Positions 36,701-45,200 of a DNA stretch of 64,000 nucleotides are shown here, in pieces (the stretch's first letter is position 1; the number at the start of each line of letters is the position of its first letter). Origin of the DNA: Apostichopus japonicus (lineage: Eukaryota; Echinodermata; Holothuroidea; Aspidochirotida; Stichopodidae); contig NC_092568.1 of assembly GCF_037975245.1 (NCBI RefSeq), forward strand, positions 6,360,501 through 6,424,500, in the 5' to 3' direction. The position numbers and the translations under genes were made by a program. A model generated the notes under the pieces. The model was not told the DNA's origin, did not search any database, and saw only the letters and a program-made list of their open reading frames with translations.

Positions 36701-38320
36701 CATGTTTATGCTGATGACACTCAGATCTACTTCTCATTCAAATCCTGTCAACATGATGCTGACTCATCACTCAGAATTATGGAAAATTGTATACAAGAAA
36801 TTCGGTGTTGGATGCAGCAAAACTTCCTTAAACTGAATGATGATAAAACTGAATTTGTGCTTTTCGGATCTTGGCAACTACTATCAAAGATCAGTCTCCC
36901 TTTTATACGAATTGGGGACTCACAAATTGTTCCTGTTTCTCAAGCTAGAAGTCTAGGAGTGGTCTTTGATTCTTTCATGACGATGAAACCACATATCTCT
37001 AATGTTATCCGTTCATCCTCATTACACATTCGGAACATTGGTAGGATTCGAAAGTACTTATATCGTGTTGCTGCTGAACAAATCGTTCATTCATTTATCA
37101 CTTCTCGTCTGGATAATGGAAATGCCTTACTCTTTGGTTTACCACAATCTCAGCTCTCCCGACTTCAACGTCTTCAAAATACTGCAGCTAGAGTTGTAAC
37201 TTTGTCAAGAAAATCGTCTTATATAACACCTATACTACGAGATCTTCACTGGCTACCTATTTCTTATAGGATTATCTACAAAATTCTACTCATTGTTTTT
37301 AAATCACTTAATAACATGGCTCCTATGTATGTTTCAGAATTACTCCAATTGTACTCTCCATCACGGAATCTTCGTTCAAGCAGCACGCTTAACCTCCAGG
37401 AACACAGGTCTAAACATTTGTGGGGTGACAGGTCTTTCAGGGTTGCCGCCCCACGCCTTTGGAACACTTTACCATATGAACTGAAGTCATGCACCAGTAT
37501 TGCAGCTTTCAAGAAACACCTTAAAACTCACCTTATGCGTGAAGCTTTCCAGTAGTTCTATTTGACTTTTTTCCATGTTGCGCCTTGAGCACCCTGTAGG
37601 GTGGATATGTGCGCATTATAAATCTCTGTTATTATTATTATTACATTTGCAGTGGTCAATAAATTTATACAATTTTTGAATCTGTGTACTTTTAGTATAT
37701 CAGAATATCTTGGAAGTAACAATATTTACAAAAATTCTATACTTAATGATTTGCAAAGATGAGAGAGTTTTAACATAATGTTTGTTTGTTTGTTTGTTGC
37801 AGTCATTGAGTATCATGCAGTGCAGAGAGCATTACAGAGCACCACTGAAGATGAAATAACTGAAGAACAAATCGTTGATGAATGTAAGGAGGTAAGGCAA
37901 CAGCAACAGGATTTACTGAGATGTAACAGAAATCAATTGAACAGAACTCTTAAGGTCTTGAGAACAATTGATATCTAGCTTCATTCCTCCTTGAACAGCA
38001 GCCAATAATAAAACTGGAGGTCCATTTACTATCAATTCTGAAACCTCTTGAAGAGCCTCATGTAGACAATTCATATGTAGCTTTCTCTTTTCAATTATGG
38101 TATAATCTCTAATATATTCGAAATTGAATTGAATTGAATGAAATTAATTTTGTTTTGACAGGACCCTTCAGATGAAATTGCCAAGGAACTAAACCAGCTA
38201 CTTCATGAACACTCAGAGATTGTAAAGCACATCCATCAGCTGGAGAAACTTACCTGCAGTGATGATGAGGATGATAAAGATGATAATGATGATGATGATG
38301 GTGGTGGAGAGACTGGCTGA
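27737..38320 (+). CDS. Unidentified protein, about 505 residues, 12 exons
   Basis: I do not recognise the family. Exons with GT/AG borders and continuous phase: 27737-27844, 28233-28340, 29149-29217, 29598-29689, 29821-29989, 30428-30510, 33463-33650, 34053-34225, 34357-34447, 35099-35287, 37803-37891, 38162-38320 (stop TGA). The start shown is the in-frame ATG at 27737 with a good context (GTTATGG); the frame is open upstream to 27664, so the N-terminus may be longer. Visible: a basic N-terminal third, a serine run (about 60-70), a basic patch DRRGRRKSENK (about 193-203), proline-rich HSPPPGIEGQPPP (about 300), a GRFRV motif (331-335) that fits the RFx[V/I] docking signature of SPAK/OSR1 kinases, an EEEEER stretch (about 414-419), predicted helices near the end (DEIAKELNQLLHEHSEIVKH) and an acidic D-rich tail (about 486-505). 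No membrane segment or enzyme motif. It is probably a largely disordered nuclear or scaffold protein (inference). Confidence 0.75.
28341..28640. repeat. About 30-bp minisatellite beginning at a 5' splice site
   Basis: The array of GAGGTTGGCTTTGCCATGGG plus TGCAGTAAT-type units starts directly at the donor of the exon ending at 28340 (ACAA|GTGAGTTTTGAGGTTGGC). About ten copies. Two later units contain CAGTGAGT next to the same core, an imperfect echo of the donor. Confidence 0.85.
30035..30205. repeat. 58-bp tandem repeat, 3 copies
   Basis: Units contain CCATGCCAAGGGGTTTATTT and TTTACAGCCAATATACAA. The array is intronic in the unidentified gene, between exons ending at 29989 and starting at 30428. 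Confidence 0.8.
30501..32030. repeat. 120-bp tandem array carrying a copied 5' splice site in every unit
   Basis: Units start at about 30501 (inside the exon), 30621, 30741, 30861, 30981, 31102, 31222, 31342, 31462, 31582, 31707, 31829 and 31953. Each begins TGTTGATAAGGTTAGCATCT, which matches the last coding bases and donor of the exon ending at 30510 (ATTGATAAG|GTTAGC). The unit at 31102 has GATAAGGTAAGC, a better donor than the real one. The first ten units are almost identical; the last three are diverged. The array occupies half of a 2.95-kb intron. Confidence 0.92.
32031..33462. other. Rest of the 2.95-kb intron of the unidentified gene
   Basis: Short degenerate echoes of the 120-bp unit (TATGCATGGTATAAGCATATC) continue to about 32200. 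A (GT)n run lies near 32713. No exon was found; the reading frame from the exon ending 30510 joins correctly to the one at 33463. Confidence 0.5.
34580..35010. repeat. About 83-bp tandem repeat, 5 copies
   Basis: Units contain GTTATGTATGAGTGTAAG, AATACCACATGGTAATAATA and GTGTGAGTAGTATACCATG. It lies in the intron between exons ending 34447 and starting 35099 of the unidentified gene. Overlapping ORFs on both strands are array translations. Confidence 0.9.
35440..37643 (+). mobile_element. 5'-truncated CR1/L2/jockey-like LINE in an intron
   Basis: Sequence coding for the linker and reverse transcriptase of a non-LTR retrotransposon, ending in an (ATT)n tail (37629-37643) typical of L2/CR1-like elements. 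The endonuclease region is missing, so it is 5' truncated; the left border is approximate. It fills most of the 2.5-kb intron between exons 35099-35287 and 37803-37891 of the unidentified gene, in the same orientation. An in-frame stop TAG at 35651-35653 interrupts the linker. Confidence 0.85.
35864..37555 (+). pseudogene. LINE reverse-transcriptase ORF (563 codons, partial ORF2)
   Basis: RNA-directed DNA polymerase of a non-LTR element. Visible motifs: NYRPVSNL, motif A with the catalytic aspartate (LLDLSAAFDTVDH, D198), PQGSVLGP, and motif C YADD (282-285), followed by a thumb and the C-terminal region LQNTAARVV...LHWLPISYRI that is common in CR1/L2/jockey-like LINEs. The frame is intact from the first available ATG, but that ATG is inside the original ORF: the frame continues upstream to the stop at 35651. 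Without the endonuclease domain it cannot be autonomous. The long uninterrupted frame suggests a fairly recent insertion. Confidence 0.88.
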
Positions 38321-38830
38321 GGACTACTGAAAGTAAAAGATTATATCTGAAATGATGCAACAGCAGGAGTTTACGGGTAGACAGTTGAGGATGTAAGAAT
38401 TATTACCTCCAAAGAGGGAACCTTGTTAAGTTGTTGTAATCTATGCTGTGAACACTCACTGGTTATGTAAATATATATTTATTTATGGAAACTTTGAGAA
38501 TACATTTTCATTCTGTAAAAATTGTAGTTGAATGATAGTTTTTAAATATGTCTGTGAGTTTTCTTATAATCTTGTTAGCAACTAGTCGTTATTCTTACAA
38601 GTAGAACAATTTAATTTATCTATATCAGTACTTAGTTAAAGGATATTTGAGTTTTCTTTTTGTCGCTAGGGAGAGTTATAGGGAATTATAGAAAGGTACT
38701 TTTAAATGCACAATTCAACAGTGATATATAATTAGAAAGATAAAAATTAAATTAAATTAAATTAAGCTATTATCATTAAGGGTGATGCAGGTATAGACTG
38801 GTCTTTACCAGCTATTGTTTGTCCATCATA
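38321..38830. other. 3' UTR/3' flank of the unidentified gene
   Basis: AT-rich sequence after the stop codon with no ORF. An AATAAA poly(A) signal candidate is found only further on, at 39092-39097. Confidence 0.45.
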
Positions 38831-38839
38831 AGTGGAGGC

Positions 38840-39060
38840 TGGAGTAACCTATGCAATCAAGTTTATTAACCTATGCAATCATTTTGGTAACCTATGCAAT
38901 CAAGCTGGCAATGTATGCAATCAACTTGGTAACTTATGCATTCCAGTTAAAAACCCATGCAATCAAGTTGATAAACTATTCAGTCAAGATGGCAACTTAT
39001 TCTGTCAATTTGGCAACCAATGCAATCAACTTGATAACCTATAAATCAAAGTGGCAACTG
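38840..39060. repeat. About 21-bp minisatellite, 10 copies
   Basis: Variants of ACCTATGCAATCAAGTTGGT in tandem, just 3' of the unidentified gene. The unit length varies between 18 and 21. Overlapping ORFs are artefacts. Confidence 0.8.
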
Positions 39061-39091
39061 TTGCTTATGCAGTTAGAATTACATAACTATG

Positions 39092-39097
39092 AATAAA
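39092..39097 (+). terminator. Candidate poly(A) signal AATAAA
   Basis: AATAAA 772 nt after the stop of the unidentified gene, beyond a tandem repeat. No closer canonical hexamer was noticed. Confidence 0.3.
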
Positions 39098-39759
39098 GTT
39101 TTCTATCTATGAAAGCAACTATGAATATGACGTCACTATGAATACAATTTTAGATAAATATTTCCGTCTATTTTAGGTTTAATGCTCATTATTCTGTATT
39201 TAAAAAAAAAGTCTTCAGCTCTTTTATGCATGGTTCTTTTCTCATCATGGAGTTTGCTTGGTTTGGATATGATTTTAATTTTCAAATATCCAGTAAAACT
39301 AATGGATCAATATTTGCTTCTGTGAGAGAAACGAGGGAAAGAAGAGAGGGATATGTAATTATGGCAAACAATTAAAATAGATGGATATGAATTTATTGGG
39401 TTTAGTTAATTGTTAATTCATTGTGAATTCAATTTAAAATATTGAAGGAATGTCTATTGTCTGAGGCCACCTTTTGCACCAATATGTACATTTTATAGAC
39501 TTACACTCCATCAGACACACATGTAGTGTGAATTATCTCATCATGGTGATTTCGCTGAACTGATTTTGTTTTATTCTTATCCTATTTAGTCATTCATCTA
39601 CAGATGAAATAATGTTTCTACAACAAGTTGCTTTTGATGAAATTCTGAATACAATTATCATTGACAGCTAAGCAACCATTCCAGATGTATCACATTTCAA
39701 GGATAAATAAAAAACAAGACAATAATAGGAAAGTAATTCATTCATCTACAATGATGACA

Positions 39760-40712
39760 TAACAGATAAGCTTCTATGATCAAACCTCTTAGAGTAAGGG
39801 ATGGTTAAGCCAGTCAACTTAATAGCCACCTGAATATACCTCTTAGACAGATCACCTTCTATGATCCACCTCCTAGAGTAAGGGATGGTCAAGCCAGTCA
39901 ACTTAATAGCCACCCGAATATACCTCTTAGACTGATCACCTTCTATGATCCAATTCCTAGAGTAAGGGATGGTTAAGCCAGTCAACTTAATAACCACCTG
40001 AATATACCTCTTAGACAGATCACCTTCTATGATCCACCTCTGAGAGTAAGGGATGGTCAAGCCAGTCAACTTAATAGCCACCCGAATATACCTCTTAGAC
40101 TGATCACCTTCTATGATCCAATTCCTAGAGTAAGGGATGGTTAAGCCAGTCAACTTAATAACCACCTGAATATACCTCTTAGACAGATCACCTTCTATGA
40201 TCCACCTCTGAGAGTAAGGGATGGTCAAGCCAGTCAACTTAATAACCACCTGAATATACCTTTTAGACAGATCACCTTCTATGATCCACCTCCTAGAGTA
40301 AGGGATGGTCAAGCCAGTCAACTTAATAGCCACCTGAATATACCTCTTAGACAGATCACCTTCTATGATCCACCTCCTAGAGTAAGGGATGGTCAAGCCA
40401 GTCAGCTTAATAGCCACCTGAATATACCTCTTAGACAGATCACCTTCTATGATCCACCTCCTAGAGTAAGGGATGGTCAAGCCAGTCAACTTAATAACCA
40501 CCTGAATATACCTCTTAGACAGATCACCTTCTATGATCCACCTCTGAGAGTAAGGGATGGTTAAGCCAGTCAACTTAATAACCACCTGAATATACCTCTT
40601 AGACTGATCACCTTCTATGATCCACCTCTGAGAGTAAGGGATGGTTAAGCCAGTCAACTTAATAACCACCCGAATTTACCTCTTAGACAGATCACCTTCT
40701 ATGATCCACTTC
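39760..40712. repeat. 84-bp tandem array, about 11 copies
   Basis: Nearly identical 84-bp units such as AGACAGATCACCTTCTATGA followed by TCCACCTC, GAGTAAGGGATGG and AGCCAGTCAACTTAATA. The period is divisible by three, so the minus strand stays open for 307 codons as a 28-residue repeat (IKLTGLTIPYS ... WIIEGDLSKRYIQ). It lies between the unidentified gene and PRDX5 with no splice or homology support; treated as a satellite. Confidence 0.92.
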
Positions 40713-42293
40713 CTAGGGATGGTAATTTTATAACTGCCAGCTACATACTTTGTTTGGTGCTTTCTATTTTCTTACTGATGATTTCTACATTGAGAGAAAA
40801 GAGATAATAAATCTTCAATGAACCAGCTTGAGCACTTTAGCTGTTTCTTTTTGAGTCTCTTTGCTGAAATTGACAGACTTTCTAGCCAAGCATATAATCA
40901 ACCTACAAGGTGAGATCCACCACAGTATCTTGTCTATAGCTTCAAGGAGACAATTCCAGATATGTGTGGCATTCACCTAATAAGTTAGGTAGTTGGATTA
41001 TGCATAGTGCAAGTGAAATCTAATCAAAAACTGTATGTGAACTTAAAGTGGAGGATGGTAATTCGCGATATTATTTATAAGAAGTGATTTGCTGTAATCA
41101 TCACATATCACATCTTGAATGTATAGAAAAATTAACTTCACAAATGACGGAGGTCATCACATTTAGTGTGAAAGCACACCCCATGCAGAAAAATTTGGTT
41201 CTTTACAAATTCTGTAATAGTTATCTATATATACACAAAAAAGATCGTTAACACTAACTATTGCAAAGCTTGAAATACTTCTCTAGATCATTGTCCCAAT
41301 TTCAGTAGCTCACCGACGTAGGCAAACATCTTAACCCCCAATGCAACCCCCCATCTTAACCCCCCCCCTCCAACAACAACACGCACATTTTGCGTCAAAC
41401 ACGTACATTCCCGGCCACCGTAGGTTCCTTTCTCTCTGAGACCAAATGTTCACTATATTAGCTAATCAGGTGCAAAGGTGTAAAAGTCTTTTACTAGGAT
41501 ACTGGCTGAGGATAGAATGACTAACGGAGTGGAGTAAATGCGGTTATTGGTTTTCTGCACCAAAACAACAATATATTTTTTTTTACAGCAACAATTTTTT
41601 TCAATTCCCCTAAGTTCAGCGGTTAAATCGCACAGCGCAAGTCAAACATCTTGCTCAAGAATTTCCGAAAACACCGGTCACAGTCGAAAAATGTCAACTC
41701 GGATTTTTGCGATTTTAACCCAGATTTTTTTGGAGAAAATTTCCACAAGGGGGGGGAGGCGCCCCTTTGCCCCCCTTCCCTACGCCACTGTTACAGAGTG
41801 GCTCCATAACTGGCGTAAATTTTCTCCCTTTCCAGTCCCTATTGCACCCCCACCCCCCAAAAAATATAAGGACTCTTCCTGAAATTTTTAGCCGTTCCAA
41901 GATTATAGTATTGTTAGTTTCTAACAATTAATATCGGAAAAAATATTACGTTAAATTTACTTTTTAAAATCACTCACAATTTCGCTTACTATAACTTGTG
42001 CGTTTGTATTTTGTCTGTACTACGCACTTCGCGTCCACTCGCCACGAAGTCTGAACTGTGATATCCGGTTGAAGCAAATGTCTGTGCTGTCATTCACTGT
42101 CATTCTGTTTTTACCTCCATGGTTTTAGTCAACGCAATTTTTTAGTATGTACAACATATTGTCATTCGTTATTGTGTTACGCAATTGTCATTCGTTTTAG
42201 TAACACCAACTGGCTGAGCACACTGCACATACCAGTCTAATTACACATTACAAAGGCCAACTATCCAGTCTAGCCTATATAAACACATACACA
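40713..42293. other. Upstream region of PRDX5
   Basis: Contains the repeat fragment at 41740-41835 and C-runs near 41340-41370. The last 900 bp are richer in CpG (ACGCACTTCGCGTCCACTCG at about 42022), consistent with a promoter region for PRDX5, but no single element can be named. Confidence 0.35.
41740..41835 (-). repeat. Dispersed G-run/C-run repeat fragment
   Basis: Reverse-oriented copy of the family seen at 20.9-25.5 kb: G-run, GCGCCCC, C-runs and CCCTACGCCACTG, the reverse complement of the common end phrase. Confidence 0.6.
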
Positions 42294-45200
42294 ATGAGTT
42301 GTTCAGCATTTTATCGATGCTCATTGCTGAAGAATTTTCCTTCAATTGCTCGACCGTTTTCTACAACTTTGACAAGCGCCATGCCTATAAAGGTTTGAAA
42401 ATAGTCATTTCCTCCGTTTAAGCCTACAGTGGTGTGTAAGGACGTGCATTTGGGAAGGATAAGGAATAAGGGGCGGGGAGGGATTTACAGATCTAGCTTC
42501 ACTAATTAGTACTAGTAAGATGACATTTGCAGAAACTAAGATTTGTAGGCTAGGCTACTTAGACCTAAAGTTAGTACTGTACTTTGGCTCAACATGTAAT
42601 GTAGCGTTACCACTATAGATATATATAGCATGGTGGGCTCATAATTGACGCACTTAAGGATTTTATCAACAGTGTCTATCAAGGCAAAATACAAATCACT
42701 CAACTGCATGCGTTTTTCATATGTGTAGTTCCTCAGATATGTAATGATCTCATAATATTTATTTGTCAAATATACTTGTAAACACTTGGAGTTGGAGGGG
42801 ATATTGTGAGGTCGTGTTGAAGCCAACTCCTGTGTATGGGGTATGTGGGCCTCCCAAAGAAATGGAGAACTCCATTTCTCCATTTTTTAACTGACGATCA
42901 GGTAAATGAGAACAATTTATCTCAAATTGCTGTAAATTAAAAAAAAAATGCACATTAGAAAGCATAGTCTATATTTAACATTAGTCCTAGCTACTTAAAT
43001 GACAGACCTTTTTGTAATAGGATAGATGTTTGTATTGTATTTGGTACTTGTTGTTTAATATCAGTAATACATGTTGTGTTAAAAACAGTTTACAGTTACA
43101 AAGAAATGAAAAGCCATCTTTGTAATTAAAGCCCATTCAGCTGATAGTGAAAATGTCATCAGAGGTCTATCCTGTATACACTTTGACTCCCTATATACAT
43201 ATAGCAGATCTGGATTTTTCATGGTCCTAATTGCTTTATTCTGTAAAATAATGCCCATGTTAGGATCATGCTTTGGTTCAGCCAGCCCATTTATAATAAC
43301 AATTCATCAGCTTTCAGTAGCAGTCATTTACTGCAGCAGTAGAATCTTGGGAATTGTATTGTCATGGCAATGAGTACTTGATAATATGGCTTGGTAGTTT
43401 TGAACACTGTTTGTAAATGCTTAACATATTAAGTATGGTTGTGTTAACGACTATTAGTTAATTATATGTATTTCCTTTGTATACATATCAGTCTACCTTC
43501 TGCACTCAAAAGGCTCATACCTTAAAACCCTCACACCTCAAAACCCTCAATAATACCTTGGTATGGCGCATATCATGATTTGTGTGTAAACTTGGACTCT
43601 CTCAACCCAACTATTGCTCTCTGACCTTGTCCTGGTCCTTCATCAGGTATCGGCTGTGCCTTAATGACCTACAATAACAAGAATAACATATTCAACTTTT
43701 TCCTATCAGAAAGAATTCATCTTCAGGGACTGAAATTGAAGTGTTATGGATTATCTGACTTAATTGTAAAAGGAACCAGGTGTTTCCTTGGTTTTCTAGA
43801 TACACTCAAAACATTGTGAACTGTTTTATGCATGTGAATGACCATCATGAAGCAGTTTGTTGGCAGCCTTAACATGTAACTTTCTGTTTATTGTATCATT
43901 CCTCATTTTTGTGAAGTAAATTATATTTTAAGCTAGGAAATACATTTATAATTTGACTTTCCCCTAATGTCACATTAATTGTGATTATTCATGGTATTCA
44001 TTCATAGGTAGGAGATAAACTTCCCAGCGTGGAGCTGGCTGAGAACACACCAAACAGCAAAGTCAACATAGCTGACCTATTTAAAGGCAAAAAAGGGGTC
44101 ATCTTTGCTGTTCCTGGAGCATTCACTCCTGGCTGCTCTAAGGTAAGTTTCATGTAGAAAGAATCTTACCTACTGTATGTATCCTAGCTATCTTAGTTCC
44201 TTTTTGCCATAGTATGTTATACCAAAGGGTACATTTAGGTTTATTTTGTGACTTACACAGTACTTGATCTGAACATCTACGTCAAGACAAATATTAGATC
44301 TATTTGAGATGATCACTAGGGTTGACAATGGAAAGTCTACTGAAAAGCAATTTTTTGATCTGCTCTTATTAAATAGTTACAATGCTTTTTGATACTAAAA
44401 TCTCATTCAGATAAGGTTTAGCTTGACAGTGAATTTTAACTTTAAATATGAAGTAAAAGTCATTTTCTTAATTGTACAATTTACTTTCTACATGTGGTTA
44501 GTACTGTAAAAAGTGTCTGGGTAAATGAACAATTGAGAACTGATGTAGAATTATTTAAATACTTTCTGATAAACCTAAAATATTCTTGCAAGAACAGAAT
44601 GTAGGATTTTGTCTTAGTTTGATTAATTGCAATCTCATTTAAGTAAGTACTATTTTAGTGATACTACAATGATAAGTTTGAAAATTCTTCTTAACCTTAG
44701 AAAATGCATGATGAGTCATGTCAAAGAAGAGCACTGATCTAAATGGAACTATTTTCTTCACTTTTGCTCTTTTAGACCCATTTACCAGGTTTTGTCAATG
44801 ACAGTGAGGCCATGAAATCCAAAGGAATTGACTTAGTTGCTTGCATATCAGTCAATGATCCATTTGTGATGGAAGCTTGGGGTGATAACCTAAAGGCAAC
44901 TGGAAAGGTAAAGTTCCAAACTGTGTATGTTTGTAGTCTCAAGCTGATAAACATATGCACATTACATACATTGATAGTTTCTTGCATAAGTTACATCACC
45001 ACATATGTTGATTACCAAAATGCTTGTCTTTCTTCCAAAATAAATGATTATACCTACACATGAATGGACCTAAGGCACTTCCATTGTGGATTTACCACTT
45101 AAGCTAATTTGAATAGTTGAATAGTTGGAATATGATGAGTCATAAACCTTTTTAACCAGTTTTTCTCTCCAATAGAAACTAATAAAATCTTCACAAAGCA

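Noticed and set aside
37778-37978. 66-codon ORF reading through the donor at 37891
   Set aside because: The exon ends at GAG|GTAAGG and continues in phase at 38162; the read-through is intronic.
27737-38320. Assignment of the unidentified gene to TADA3/ADA3
   Set aside because: Only a vague helical similarity near the C-terminus (DEIAKEL); the conserved TADA3 N-terminal and C-terminal blocks are absent.
39746-40669. 307-codon minus-strand ORF with 28-residue repeats
   Set aside because: Translation of an 84-bp satellite; kept only as an item to test for expression.
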